From Candidatus Competibacteraceae bacterium (lineage in GTDB: Bacteria > Pseudomonadota > Gammaproteobacteria > Competibacterales > Competibacteraceae), in NCBI GenBank assembly GCA_016712625.1, contig JADJQQ010000004.1:496001-560000 (forward strand): DNA of 64,000 nt, given 5' to 3'. Every line of letters starts with the position of its first letter. The first letter of the stretch is position 1. A model generated the notes under the pieces. It searched no databases, was not told where the DNA came from, and was given only the letters and a program-made list of their open reading frames with translations. Positions 25,674 to 35,373 of this stretch are shown piece after piece. The position numbers were made by a program, and so were the translations under genes.

Positions 25674-27068
25674 TTACTTCCCGGCTTTCCGGCGTTCGCC
25701 GCTCTTGGGTCGGTTGCGACGCCCCTCAGCTGGTTGGTAAGGATTATCGCCCCCCCGGAATTCAACGCGGATCGGCGTGCCCCACAAGTTTAGCCGTTTG
25801 CGATAAATGCCGGCCAGATAGCGTCGATAAGAGTCCGGGACATGGCCAACCCGGTTGCCGTGAATCACGATCAAGGGCGGGTTCTGTCCCCCTTGGTGGG
25901 CGTAGCGCAGTTTAATGCTACGACCTTGTACTAAAGGCGGCTGATGGGCGGCCACGGCATTTTCCAGGATACGGGTCAGTTCCGGCGTGGACAGCTTGCG
26001 GGTGGCGGCGGTGTAGGCTTCACGAACCGAAGCCAATAACTCACCCACTCCAGTGCCATGGAGCGCGGAAATAAAATGGATTTTGGCGAAATCGAGAAAA
26101 CCCAGCCGACGGTCGAGGTCGTTTTTCACTTGGGCGCGGGTATCAGGGTCGAGATGATCCCACTTGTTGACCGCTAACGCCAACGCCCGACCGCTATCAA
26201 GCACCAAGCCCAATAGACTGGCGTCTTGATCGCTGATGCCTTGACGGGCGTCGAGCACCAGCACTGCCACATGCGCTTGGTCAATCGCTTGTAGCGCTTT
26301 AATAACACTGAATTTTTCCACCACCTCGCTCACCCGCGAACGGCGGCGCATGCCAGCGGTATCGATCAGAACATAACGCTGGCCATCGCGCTCAAATGGC
26401 GCGGCCACGCTGTCGCGCGTGGTGCCGGGCATATCGCTGGCCAGCATCCGTTCTTCGCCGAGCAAGCGATTGACCAAGGTGGATTTGCCGACGTTGGGCC
26501 GGCCAACCACCGCCAGTTTGATCACGTCTTCCGCTTGTTTGGAAGGATCCCGCTCGCCTTCTTCCTGTTCATCCAAGATCGACAGGGCGGCGAAAACTTC
26601 TTCCATCAAGGTTTCGACGCCCTGATTATGGGCGGCGGCAATGACATGGAGATGATCCAGTCCGAGCGCATGAAAATCGGCGCTGAGTAGCTCTGGCTCA
26701 CGATGCTCTGCTTTATTGATAACCAGATGGATCGGTTTGCCGGCGCGGCGCAATTGCTGGGCAATGTCTTCGTCAGCCACAGTCAACCCGGCGCGACCGT
26801 CCACCAGTAGCAGCACGGCATCCGCTTCCTCAATGGCCCGCCACGCCTGCCGCGCGACCAATCCACTCAAACCTTCGTCCTCGCCCGTCAAACCACCGGT
26901 ATCGACTACCACGTAAGGACCGGGGCCACGCCGGCCGATGCCGTACTGGCGGTCGCGAGTTAACCCTGGCATATCGGCCACCAGCGCGTCGCGGGTGCGC
27001 GTCAGAGAATTGAACAAGGTCGATTTACCGACATTGGGTCGGCCAACGAGGGCAATGACAGGAAGCAT
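25674..27068 (-). CDS. der: Ribosome-assembly GTPase Der (EngA)
   Basis: 464 residues with two GTPase domains. Each has a P-loop GRPNVGKST, near residues 8 and 193 respectively, DxxG and NKxD motifs (VDTGG, NKAEH; IDTAGM, NKWDH), then a KH-like C-terminal domain with LRYAHQGGQNPPL. Der is essential for 50S subunit maturation. The basic tail NRPKSGERRKAGK is typical. A TTG start at 27083 is an alternative; the ATG at 27068 is chosen because MLPVIALVGRPNVG is the family N-terminus. BamB and HisS, frequent neighbours, are not on this side. Confidence 0.95.
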   Translation of the reverse strand: MLPVIALVGRPNVGKSTLFNSLTRTRDALVADMPGLTRDRQYGIGRRGPGPYVVVDTGGLTGEDEGLSGLVARQAWRAIEEADAVLLLVDGRAGLTVADEDIAQQLRRAGKPIHLVINKAEHREPELLSADFHALGLDHLHVIAAAHNQGVETLMEEVFAALSILDEQEEGERDPSKQAEDVIKLAVVGRPNVGKSTLVNRLLGEERMLASDMPGTTRDSVAAPFERDGQRYVLIDTAGMRRRSRVSEVVEKFSVIKALQAIDQAHVAVLVLDARQGISDQDASLLGLVLDSGRALALAVNKWDHLDPDTRAQVKNDLDRRLGFLDFAKIHFISALHGTGVGELLASVREAYTAATRKLSTPELTRILENAVAAHQPPLVQGRSIKLRYAHQGGQNPPLIVIHGNRVGHVPDSYRRYLAGIYRKRLNLWGTPIRVEFRGGDNPYQPAEGRRNRPKSGERRKAGK

Positions 27069-27575
27069 GGCGATAATAGTCAATCCAAGGAAAGGGGTGC
27101 ATTATGCCTGAAAGCTGACCGAGCGCGACACAAGCTGGCCAGCCGCTCGCCTTTCGATCTAAGCGACTACAGCGCGGGATTAACAATGACGGTAGGATTC
27201 GCCCTAGGAAAATATGCGCCTCTTCATAAAAGCCACGCTATAAAGACTCCGACCTAGATGCGCCGACCACTGTTATGAGCTTTGTCATCATGTCTCTAAC
27301 TAAACCAGAAAGAATGAGGGTTTGATTTACTGAATTATTGTCGATATCATTGGATAAAAGCGTTAAGATTCATAGCCATTCAATGTGTTCCCTATTAGAA
27401 ATAGTCATTTATTATTTAGCGTTCTGGCTTACACACAAAAATAACCCACATCTATTTTATCTAATAGAACCCAGTCAACACCAGGATATCATTAGGCACA
27501 CTCGCTATCTAACCCTACCAAAACATGCAATATCACCTAAAGCCAATCAAAAAAACTGACAAAGAGTAACACAAC
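27069..27575. other. AT-rich intergenic region between der and a cupin gene
   Basis: From about 27260 rightwards the sequence becomes clearly AT-rich compared with the flanks. I find no tRNA, terminator or insertion-sequence end. A 67-codon open frame at 27338-27559 is without ribosome site or familiar pattern and is not annotated. The base composition and the following orphan gene suggest acquired DNA. Confidence 0.4.
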
Positions 27576-27956
27576 ATGGCCAAATCGACTATATCATACT
27601 GGAACCCACTGAGTCCTGAGAATTTATGCCATTGGACATCCATTAATGGATTAGAAGGTATCGCAGAAGAACTGACCCTGAGTATTGATCCAGAGTCTGG
27701 TGAATATACTCGGCTAACCCGCTTCCTTCCTGGTGCTGATACATCCGCTTTTGGCGGAAAGACCCATCTCTACCCAGAAGAGGTTTTGATTGTCAGCGGC
27801 CGCCTTTATGATCAAGCATTTGATTTATGGCTAGAAACTGGCTATTATGCCAGTCGTCCACCGGGAGAATTGCACGGACCTTTTAAGACGGATGTAGGCT
27901 GTATTGTCTTGGAAGTGTCATTTCCAAATCGCATCTCAGATCATGAGATTCGCTAG
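27576..27956 (+). CDS. Cupin-domain protein, probably horizontally acquired
   Basis: 126 residues. The central part RFLPGADTSAFGGKTHLYPEEVLIVSG and the later YYASRPPGELHGPF match the two cupin motifs (metal His, Glu and His). The size and DUF4437/ChrR-like form suggest a single-domain cupin that binds a metal; no further function can be assigned. The gene is markedly richer in A and T than neighbours and lies in an AT-rich island. AAAGAG 8-12 bp upstream could be the ribosome site. Confidence 0.72.
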   Translation: MAKSTISYWNPLSPENLCHWTSINGLEGIAEELTLSIDPESGEYTRLTRFLPGADTSAFGGKTHLYPEEVLIVSGRLYDQAFDLWLETGYYASRPPGELHGPFKTDVGCIVLEVSFPNRISDHEIR

Positions 27957-28087
27957 CATAAAAAAATCATGGAACTATTATTTAATGATCTATAAATAAA
28001 ATATATTATTGCCAGTTTTAGCTGATATTATTTCTCCCAGTAGAAGAATACACCTCTCTGCCATATCTACAGCTCGGACTGCATCGC

Positions 28088-28714
28088 GTGCCATTTGAAC
28101 TCTGGCTTTCCTTTGTCGTGGCTTCCGTAATTTTACTGGCGATACCCGGCCCGACCATTCTTACCGTCATCAGCTATTCGGTAGCCCACGGCCAGCGGGC
28201 GAATATGCCGTTGGTCGCGGGCGTTGCGTTTGGTGATTGCACCGCGCTCACCATATCTTTATTAGGTCTGGGCACGCTGCTAGCGACTTCCACGATCTGG
28301 TTTACTGTGATTAAAGTAGCCGGTGGCTTATATTTGCTCTATCTTGGGATCAAATTATTCACGGCAAAGGTTTCATTGGTTGAAGCTGCCTCATTGATCG
28401 TACCCAGCTCACGGTGGCGTCTATTTTTGAACACCTATGTAGTGACGGCGCTCAACCCAAAGGGAATTTTGTTTTTCGTCGCCTTTCTACCACAATTTAT
28501 TGACCAGCGAGCCGATCCCACCTTTCAGCTGTGGATTCTTGCTGCCACTTTTGTCGTAATGGCTATTATTAATTCGAGCCTTTACTCGATTTTTGCGGCC
28601 GCCGCGCATCATTTATTGACCTCATCGCAGGCTCAACGCAGCTTTAACGTGGTTGGCGGCTTGCTGCTCTTGGCGGCCGGTGTGTGGACGTTACTTGCTC
28701 GCCGAGCGACATAA
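28088..28714 (+). CDS. LysE/RhtB-family amino-acid exporter
   Basis: 208 residues, about six membrane helices, starting with GTG at 28088. FVVASVILLAIPGPTILTVISYSVAHGQR is the strongly conserved PGP signature of LysE/RhtB exporters. Then GVAFGDCTALTISLLGLG, KVAGGLYLLYLGIKLF and LNPKGILFFVAFLPQFI follow in family order. It exports amino acids or derivatives such as homoserine lactones; the exact substrate is unknown. It is not closely linked to the trp genes, which start 184 bp downstream. Confidence 0.88.
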   Translation: MPFELWLSFVVASVILLAIPGPTILTVISYSVAHGQRANMPLVAGVAFGDCTALTISLLGLGTLLATSTIWFTVIKVAGGLYLLYLGIKLFTAKVSLVEAASLIVPSSRWRLFLNTYVVTALNPKGILFFVAFLPQFIDQRADPTFQLWILAATFVVMAIINSSLYSIFAAAAHHLLTSSQAQRSFNVVGGLLLLAAGVWTLLARRAT

Positions 28715-28897
28715 AATTATAAGATATTGTATTTAAAATAAAATTTACCACATCAAGCGCGGAAGCCACCGGGAACTCATTCTTCTTGTTGGTCATGCTT
28801 CAATAAAGGATTTTCCTTCGCGCCATCTGCAAAGCAACCAAATTTCTGGTAGTCTTCCGCTTTTCAGCGGCTGTCCTCATCTCCTCGCCTTCGTTCC

Positions 28898-29524
28898 ATG
28901 ACTCCAATTCCCCGTACTCGTGTCAAGATTTGTGGCATCACCCATCCCCAAGATGGCGTGATAGCCGCCAATTTGGGCGCGGACGCTATCGGACTGGTGT
29001 TTCATCCATCCAGCCCCCGCTGCGTCGACACAGAAACAGCGCGACGGATCATTGCGGTGTTACCACCGTTCATCTCGACCGTGGGATTGTTCAGGAACGA
29101 GGAACCAGCAGCCATACGATCCGTCTTAGCGGCGATCCCCTTGGCCATGGTGCAATTCCATGGCGACGAAGACCCCGACTATTGCGCGGCTTTTGGCGTG
29201 CCTTATCTTAAAGCGGTGCCGATGGGCGCTGGCGCTGATATGGCGGACTACGAACGGCAATTCGCCACGGCAGCGGGTCTTTTGCTCGATAGCCACGGCG
29301 ACAATAAAATGGGTGGAACCGGCCAAGGCTTCGACTGGACAAAGATTCCGACTGAGCGCCACAAACCACTGATCCTGGCGGGTGGCCTACATCCCGGCAA
29401 CGTCGCCGAGGCCATCCGGCAAGTGCGACCCTACGCCGTGGACGTCAGCAGCGGGGTGGAATCAGCCAAGGGCATTAAGGATGCCGAACTCATGCGGAAA
29501 TTTCTGCGAGGTGTACGACTGTGA
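28898..29524 (+). CDS. trpF: Phosphoribosylanthranilate isomerase
   Basis: 208 residues with the TrpF barrel. RVKICGIT carries the catalytic Cys, and VQFHGDE, then DVSSGVES near the C-terminus, hold the phosphate-binding and catalytic Asp regions. It converts N-(5'-phosphoribosyl)anthranilate to its carboxyphenylamino-deoxyribulose isomer in tryptophan synthesis. It is a separate enzyme (not fused to trpC) and overlaps trpB by four bases, a translationally coupled operon layout trpF-trpB-trpA. Confidence 0.95.
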   Translation: MTPIPRTRVKICGITHPQDGVIAANLGADAIGLVFHPSSPRCVDTETARRIIAVLPPFISTVGLFRNEEPAAIRSVLAAIPLAMVQFHGDEDPDYCAAFGVPYLKAVPMGAGADMADYERQFATAAGLLLDSHGDNKMGGTGQGFDWTKIPTERHKPLILAGGLHPGNVAEAIRQVRPYAVDVSSGVESAKGIKDAELMRKFLRGVRL

Positions 29525-30741
29525 AAGCCATGCGTAATAAAGTGGATTACAGCCAGTTCCCCGACTCTACCGGCCATTTCGGTCGTTATGGCGGCCGCTT
29601 CGTCGCCGAAACGCTGATGGAAGCGCTGCACGAATTGAACACTGCGTGGCGAACCTATCGCAACGATCCTGAATTCCTCGCGGAACTGGACGCCGACCTC
29701 GCCCGATATGTCGGTCGCCCCAGCCCGCTCTATTACGCCGAGCGCTGGAGCCGACAACTCGGCGGTGCGCAAATCTATCTCAAGCGCGAAGACCTCAACC
29801 ATACCGGCGCGCACAAGATCAACAATACCGTCGGCCAAGGTTTGCTGGCGGCGCGGATGGGAAAAACCCGGCTCATCGCTGAAACCGGCGCCGGTCAGCA
29901 CGGGGTGGCTTCGGCTACCGTCGCCGCCCGTCTCGGCATGGAGTGCGTCGTCTATATGGGGACAGACGATATCAAACGCCAAGCCCTTAACGTATACCGC
30001 ATGCGGCTGCTCGGAGCGACGGTCCAACCGGTCAATTCCGGCTCGCGCACCCTGAAGGATGCGCTCAACGAGGCATTGCGCGACTGGGTGACCAACATCG
30101 ACGATACGTTTTACATGATTGGCACGGTGGCCGGCCCACATCCTTACCCCTTGATGGTACGCGAATTTCAGGCCGTAATCGGCCGTGAGACGCGCGAGCA
30201 GATGCTGGCCGATTGCGGTGGCCTGCCGGATGCGCTGGTCGCCTGTGTGGGCGGCGGCTCCAACGCTATTGGCTTGTTCCATCCCTTTCTGGATGATAGC
30301 GATGTCGCCATTTACGGCGTCGAAGCCGCTGGCGACGGCATTGAAACCGGTCGGCACGCCGCCACGCTCTGCGCCGGACAACCCGGCGTATTGCACGGTA
30401 ATCGCACCTATCTGCTCAACGACGAGCATGGTCAAATCATTGAAACCCATTCGGTTTCCGCCGGCCTCGACTATCCTGGCGTTGGGCCGGAACATGCTTG
30501 GCTCAAAGATATCGGTCGGGCCAACTACGTTGCCGTTACCGACGAGGAGGCCTTACAGGGTTTCCACGCCTTAACCCGCACCGAAGGCATTATCCCGGCC
30601 CTTGAAACCAGCCACGCCCTGGCTTACACCGCTAAGCTCGCCCCGACCTTACGCCCCGATCAACGGATCGTAGTCAATCTGTCGGGACGCGGCGACAAGG
30701 ATATTTACACTGTCGCCGCACTGGAAGGCATCCAACTTTAA
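29521..30741 (+). CDS. trpB: Tryptophan synthase beta chain
   Basis: 406 residues. The PLP-binding HTGAHKINN places Lys99, and GRYGGRFVAETL, AETGAGQHG and GGGSNAIGLF are strongly conserved. It condenses indole and serine to tryptophan. The start GTG at 29521 overlaps the trpF stop (GTGA); an in-frame ATG lies nine bases later. It is followed by trpA after 14 bases. The three trp genes look like one operon feeding on into accD. Confidence 0.97.
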   Translation: MKAMRNKVDYSQFPDSTGHFGRYGGRFVAETLMEALHELNTAWRTYRNDPEFLAELDADLARYVGRPSPLYYAERWSRQLGGAQIYLKREDLNHTGAHKINNTVGQGLLAARMGKTRLIAETGAGQHGVASATVAARLGMECVVYMGTDDIKRQALNVYRMRLLGATVQPVNSGSRTLKDALNEALRDWVTNIDDTFYMIGTVAGPHPYPLMVREFQAVIGRETREQMLADCGGLPDALVACVGGGSNAIGLFHPFLDDSDVAIYGVEAAGDGIETGRHAATLCAGQPGVLHGNRTYLLNDEHGQIIETHSVSAGLDYPGVGPEHAWLKDIGRANYVAVTDEEALQGFHALTRTEGIIPALETSHALAYTAKLAPTLRPDQRIVVNLSGRGDKDIYTVAALEGIQL

Positions 30742-30755
30742 AAGAGTTTTACCGC

Positions 30756-31586
30756 ATGAATCGCATTACCCGCTGTTTTAAAGCTTTGCATCTCACCGGT
30801 CGTAGGGCGCTGATTCCTTATATTACCGCCGGCGATCCACGCCCGGAACTGACGGTGCCGATGATGCACGCGCTGGTGAAAGCCGGGGCTGACATCATCG
30901 AACTCGGCGTCCCATTTTCCGACCCGATGGCTGATGGTCCGGTGATCCAGAAAGCGTGCGAGCGGGCGCTGGCTCACGGCATGTCACTGCGCGGTGTGCT
31001 GGAACTAGTGCGAGAATTCCGCCGCGCCGATAGTGAAACACCCGTGGTGTTGATGGGTTATCTCAATCCCATCGAACGCATGGGCCACGACGCCTTCGTC
31101 GCCAATAGCCGCGATGCGGGTGTGGACGGGGTGCTAACCGTGGATTTACCGCCGGAAGAGGCGACCGAGTTGGCCATTGCGCTCGATTCCGCTGGTATCG
31201 CCCCGATTTTCCTGCTGGCTCCCACCAGCTCCGAGGAACGCATCCAGTGGATCGCGCAAATGGCGCGCGGCTACCTCTATTATGTCTCCTTAAAAGGAGT
31301 GACCGGCTCGGCGGCGCTCAACGTCAGTGAAGTTGCGGCCAAGCTGGCAACCATTCGCGCCCACAGCGATCTGCCATTAGGCGTCGGTTTCGGTATCAAG
31401 GACCCGCCGACCGCCGCCGCGATCGCCGAAGTGGCCGATGCGGTGGTGGTCGGCAGCGCGCTAGTCGCCAAAATGGGCGAACTGGCCGATGATCCTGAAC
31501 GGATGCGCCGAGAAGTTACGGCCCTTCTCACCGCCATGCGCCAGGCCATGGATCAAACCCAAACACCGGTCGCCCTCGCCGGTTGA
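30756..31586 (+). CDS. trpA: Tryptophan synthase alpha chain
   Basis: 276 residues. RALIPYITAGDPRPE, IIELGVPFSDPMADGPVIQKA (catalytic Glu and Asp) and GFGIKDPPTAA are present in order. The enzyme releases indole from indole-3-glycerol phosphate and channels it to TrpB. Placed 14 bp after trpB and 79 bp before accD. Confidence 0.97.
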   Translation: MNRITRCFKALHLTGRRALIPYITAGDPRPELTVPMMHALVKAGADIIELGVPFSDPMADGPVIQKACERALAHGMSLRGVLELVREFRRADSETPVVLMGYLNPIERMGHDAFVANSRDAGVDGVLTVDLPPEEATELAIALDSAGIAPIFLLAPTSSEERIQWIAQMARGYLYYVSLKGVTGSAALNVSEVAAKLATIRAHSDLPLGVGFGIKDPPTAAAIAEVADAVVVGSALVAKMGELADDPERMRREVTALLTAMRQAMDQTQTPVALAG

Positions 31587-31665
31587 ATATTTCCTCGACC
31601 ACCCGATTTCACTGTCGTCCACCGTTTGACCGTTACCGACGACACCCTCAAGGTTAGAATTTTTC

Positions 31666-32538
31666 ATGAGCTGGTACGAAAAACTGGTTCCTTCGCGGAT
31701 TCGCACCGATGGCCGCAACAAGCACCAGATTCCCGAAGGACTATGGAGCAAGTGCGAGGAATGCGGGGCGGTGCTGTACGGCGCCGAGCTGGAACGAAAT
31801 CTTCAGGTGTGCCCCAAGTGTAGCCATCATATGTACCTGGGGGCCCGTAAGCGCCTGCTCGGCTTTCTTGACGAAGACGGCCCCACTGAAATCGGCGACG
31901 ATATCGAGCCGACCGATTTTCTGAAATTTAAAGACAGCAAGAAATACAAAGACCGGCTGGTGCAAAACCAAAAAACCTGCAACGAAAAAGACGCGTTGAT
32001 CGCCATGCGGGGACAGCTCAAAGGAATGCCGGTGATCGCGGTTGCATTCGAATTTGAATTCATGGGAGGCTCGATGGGTTCGGTGGTCGGCGAGCGCTTC
32101 GCCCGCGCCGCTCAAATGGCCCTGCACGAGCATATTCCTTTCATTTGTTTTACCGCCAGCGGGGGGGCGCGGATGCAGGAAGCGCTGGTGTCGCTGATGC
32201 AAATGGCCAAGACCAGCGCCGTGCTGACCCGGCTGGCCGAACATGGCGTACCTTATCTTGCGGTGTTGACCAACCCCACCACCGGCGGTGTTTCCGCCAG
32301 CCTGGCGATGCTGGGCGATATCAACATTGCCGAACCGAAAGCGCTGATCGGCTTCGCCGGCCCCCGGGTCATCGAACAAACCGTGCGAGAAAAATTGCCG
32401 GAAGGCTTCCAGCGCAGCGAGGTTCTGCTGGAACACGGCGCGATCGACATGATCGTGGACCGGCGCGAGCTGCGAGACCGGCTGGCGGCTCTCCTCACCA
32501 TGCTGACCGGCCGGGATGCGCCCGTGGGCGTGGAATAA
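31666..32538 (+). CDS. accD: Acetyl-CoA carboxylase carboxyltransferase beta subunit
   Basis: 290 residues. The N-terminal zinc finger uses Cys30, Cys33, Cys49 and Cys52 (SKCEECG and VCPKCSHH). The carboxyltransferase core has FMGGSMGSVVGER and FTASGGARMQEAL with the oxyanion-hole glycines. It joins AccA to make malonyl-CoA for fatty-acid synthesis; accA is not in the window. The trpA-accD-folC order is common in related gammaproteobacteria. Confidence 0.97.
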   Translation: MSWYEKLVPSRIRTDGRNKHQIPEGLWSKCEECGAVLYGAELERNLQVCPKCSHHMYLGARKRLLGFLDEDGPTEIGDDIEPTDFLKFKDSKKYKDRLVQNQKTCNEKDALIAMRGQLKGMPVIAVAFEFEFMGGSMGSVVGERFARAAQMALHEHIPFICFTASGGARMQEALVSLMQMAKTSAVLTRLAEHGVPYLAVLTNPTTGGVSASLAMLGDINIAEPKALIGFAGPRVIEQTVREKLPEGFQRSEVLLEHGAIDMIVDRRELRDRLAALLTMLTGRDAPVGVE

Positions 32539-32652
32539 AACGCAGACCATTTCCCATGCGAGCGCCCAATTAATGTCCCTCAATTTGCCTGATCACACGC
32601 GCTTCCCCTGATGCGCGGCATGACTTTCAATGCGGAGATAGAACGGCGAGTG

Positions 32653-33960
32653 ATGCGCTTCAACACCCTCGACAACTGGCTGTCCTGGCAGGAAACCCTG
32701 CATCCCCGCGCCGTTGAACTGGGGCTGGCGCGAGTGCGGGCGGTGCTGCGCCAATTGCAACCTGAGTCGCCGTCGTATCTGGTCATCACGGTGGGCGGCA
32801 CCAACGGCAAAGGTTCCTGTGTGGCGTTACTGGAAGCCATTCTGCGCGCTGCCGGCTATCGCGTCGGAGCCTATTCCTCTCCGCACCTGTTACGTTACAA
32901 CGAGCGGATTCGGATCGACGGACGCGAAGCCGATGATCTAGCGATCTGTCAAGCCTTCGCGCGAATCGACGACGCCCGTAACGACTGCTCGCTGACTTAT
33001 TTCGAATTCGGCACACTAGCGGCGCTGGAGCTCTTTCACAAGGCCGAGGTGGACATCGCGATATTGGAAGTAGGGCTTGGCGGCCGCCTCGATGCGGTCA
33101 ACATCCTTGATGCCGATGCCGCCCTGGTGGTCAGCGTCGCTATCGATCATGTCGACTGGTTGGGACCAGACCGCGAGAGCATCGCCTACGAAAAGGCCGG
33201 TATTTATCGTCCTGGTCGACCGGCGATCTGTGCCGACCCTGATCCGCCAGCTCGGTTGCTGAATTACGCAGCGCGCTTGGGCGCGGATCTTCGACTGGTT
33301 GGGCGTGATTATCAATTCACGCGCACGGGTGAAACTTGGCGCTGGTGGGATCGCCAAGTCCAATTCGATGACTTGCCGCCTCCCGCACTCACCGGCGCCC
33401 ATCAGCTCGGCAATGCCGCCGCCGTTCTCGCCACGCTAGTTAGCCTGCAAGGCCGTATTCCAGTCCGCCCCGACGCCATTCGGATTGGTCTGGCAGCTGT
33501 GCGGCTAGCCGGACGATTCCAGGTGTTTTCGGGATCGGTTGAGTGGATTCTTGACGTTGCGCATAATCCGCATGCGGCAAAGAGGCTGGCTAGCCACTTG
33601 CGGGAGCGGGCTTGTGACAGGCAAACTCTCGCGGTTGTTGGGCTACTGGCCGACAAGGATGCCAACGGTATAATCCAGGCGATGACGGATGTGGTGGATC
33701 ACTGGTATCCGACGACGCTCGGAGGGCTGCGCGGTCGAACCGGCGCCGAGCTGGCTGCTCTGCTGCAACCCCTCAATGATCGGGTTACTATTAGTGATGA
33801 GGTGCTTGCCGCCTGCCGATCCGCTCAAGCCGCCGCCAATCCCGGCGATCGTATCGTTGTTTTCGGATCGTTTCACACCGTTGCACCCGCTCTGGCCGCC
33901 CAACCGTGGAATTCTCCAATTGACCCCTTCATGCTTGAGGGAGGATTGACTCATGGGTAA
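32653..33960 (+). CDS. folC: Bifunctional folylpolyglutamate / dihydrofolate synthase
   Basis: 435 residues of the Mur-ligase-like family. VGGTNGKGSCVALLEAIL is the ATP-binding P-loop. YSSPHLLRYNERIRIDG and ILEVGLGGRLDAVNI carry the Mg and folate-site residues, and WILDVAHNPHAA is the C-terminal domain signature. It adds glutamate to dihydropteroate and tetrahydrofolates. Upstream starts at 32611 and 32620 exist; I favour 32653 (MRFNTLDNW) as the family N-terminus. Its stop overlaps the next gene by 8 bp. Confidence 0.93.
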   Translation: MRFNTLDNWLSWQETLHPRAVELGLARVRAVLRQLQPESPSYLVITVGGTNGKGSCVALLEAILRAAGYRVGAYSSPHLLRYNERIRIDGREADDLAICQAFARIDDARNDCSLTYFEFGTLAALELFHKAEVDIAILEVGLGGRLDAVNILDADAALVVSVAIDHVDWLGPDRESIAYEKAGIYRPGRPAICADPDPPARLLNYAARLGADLRLVGRDYQFTRTGETWRWWDRQVQFDDLPPPALTGAHQLGNAAAVLATLVSLQGRIPVRPDAIRIGLAAVRLAGRFQVFSGSVEWILDVAHNPHAAKRLASHLRERACDRQTLAVVGLLADKDANGIIQAMTDVVDHWYPTTLGGLRGRTGAELAALLQPLNDRVTISDEVLAACRSAQAAANPGDRIVVFGSFHTVAPALAAQPWNSPIDPFMLEGGLTHG

Positions 33961-35254
33961 TCGATTAGCCCAACGCCTGATCGGTGCGGCCGTACTCGCT
34001 GCGCTGGTAATCATCCTCGTACCAGAAATGCTGGATCCGAGAGATAGGCCGCCGGCCACCCCCGCAACGCCACCACTCCCCATTGAGCAACCGCCATCAA
34101 AACCGGCCCAGCCGGCTGTCACTTTTTCTCAACCTCAGCGGCCACCGACGCCCGCCACGGCGCCACCCTTGCCAGCCAAGGTTGAGGAGCCGAGCCCGGC
34201 GGTCGGCGCAACCGAGCCTCCAAGCGCCATCCCAACCCCTTCGACTACTCCAGTCGCCAGCGCGCCGCCTGCTCCCGAAGCGGCTGACGCCCCATCCGAA
34301 CCAGCAACCGCCAGCACCCCCGCGGCTCGCCTTGACCAACCCGCTACTGACAACACCGCTCGGGTAGAGGCGGCACGGCGCAAAGCAGATCAGGAGGCCA
34401 CCGCCAAAGCCAGGGCCAAGGCCCAAGCCGAACGCAGCGCCGCTACCAAAGCACAAGCCGAAGCCGAGCGCATCGCCGCCGCCAAAGCACAAGCTGAAGC
34501 CGAGCGCATCGCCGCCGCCAAAGCACAAGCCGAAGCCGCCCGACAAAGCGCGCAAGCTGAAGCGGCGCGATCTAGGGCCAAAGCTGAAGCCGAGCGCAGC
34601 GCCGCCGCCAAGGCTGAAGCCGAACGCATCGAATCGACACGCGACACCACGCGCGATATTGCCAAACCTACTCGTTCCATGCCAACTGAATCGCGGGCAG
34701 CCCGTGCCGAAGCCACTCGCGCCGCGGAATCGGCGCGACGCCAAGCCGCCCGCGCCGAAGCGGCGGAAAAATCCGCCCGCGCCGAAGCGGCTCAAAAAAC
34801 AGCCCGCGCCGAAGCTGCCCGCGCCGAAGCCACTCGCGCCGAAACCGCAAGGCGCGAGGCGCAAGCCGAAGCAGCATCAGTCCGTGAACCCAGCAAGGCA
34901 TCAGCGGAGCCAAGGTCAAACCGTCAGGTTGACAATACTCGCAATACCAGCCCTGCGGGCCAAAGAGCCAAGGGCCCTGCTCCCAGAGCGGCTACTCCAA
35001 CCAGTAATTTACCTAAAATTCAGTTACTTGCAAAATCGGAAATTCCGACGGTCGTACCTCGATCATCCGCGCCCGCGCAGAATTCCAAACCACAGGCGAG
35101 CGCATCTGGTGGCGGCAGTGTGGCGGGTAGTTACGTCCTCCAGGAAAATGCCAGTGCCTTGCGGGATTATTATCGTGGTCAAAACATTCGCGTGGCGGTC
35201 GAGCGTGTGATGATTAACGGTCGCCAAATGTATCAAGTACGAATTTGGCGCTGA
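33953..35254 (+). CDS. dedD: SPOR-domain cell-division protein, DedD-like, with a long Ala/Glu-rich linker
   Basis: 433 residues; the genomic position between folC and cvpA is that of dedD. A membrane anchor near residues 10-27 (IGAAVLAALVIILVPEML) puts the rest in the periplasm. Pro/Ala-rich sequence to about 120 is followed by a charged helical linker (about 130-310) of repeated KAQAEAERIAA and RAEAARAEATRAE units like TolA. The last 50 residues (SYVLQENASALRDYY, ending MYQVRIWR) match the second half of a SPOR peptidoglycan-binding domain. The domain is short at its start, and the linker is far longer than in E. coli DedD (about 220 residues). The repeated codons are direct DNA repeats prone to length change. 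Confidence 0.8.
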   Translation: MGNRLAQRLIGAAVLAALVIILVPEMLDPRDRPPATPATPPLPIEQPPSKPAQPAVTFSQPQRPPTPATAPPLPAKVEEPSPAVGATEPPSAIPTPSTTPVASAPPAPEAADAPSEPATASTPAARLDQPATDNTARVEAARRKADQEATAKARAKAQAERSAATKAQAEAERIAAAKAQAEAERIAAAKAQAEAARQSAQAEAARSRAKAEAERSAAAKAEAERIESTRDTTRDIAKPTRSMPTESRAARAEATRAAESARRQAARAEAAEKSARAEAAQKTARAEAARAEATRAETARREAQAEAASVREPSKASAEPRSNRQVDNTRNTSPAGQRAKGPAPRAATPTSNLPKIQLLAKSEIPTVVPRSSAPAQNSKPQASASGGGSVAGSYVLQENASALRDYYRGQNIRVAVERVMINGRQMYQVRIWR

Positions 35255-35373
35255 GCGTGATTGATATCAAGACATCGTTCTGGCGATAAGCCAATTTTGT
35301 TAAGATGATTTTTTGATCGACAGCGGCCATGTGTTCTGATGCGCAAACCATTCGAAACAGGATAAAGTGACCC

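Noticed and set aside
27338..27559. 73-codon open frame in the AT-rich gap
   Set aside because: No ribosome site, no familiar motif, and AT-rich sequence readily gives chance frames of this size.
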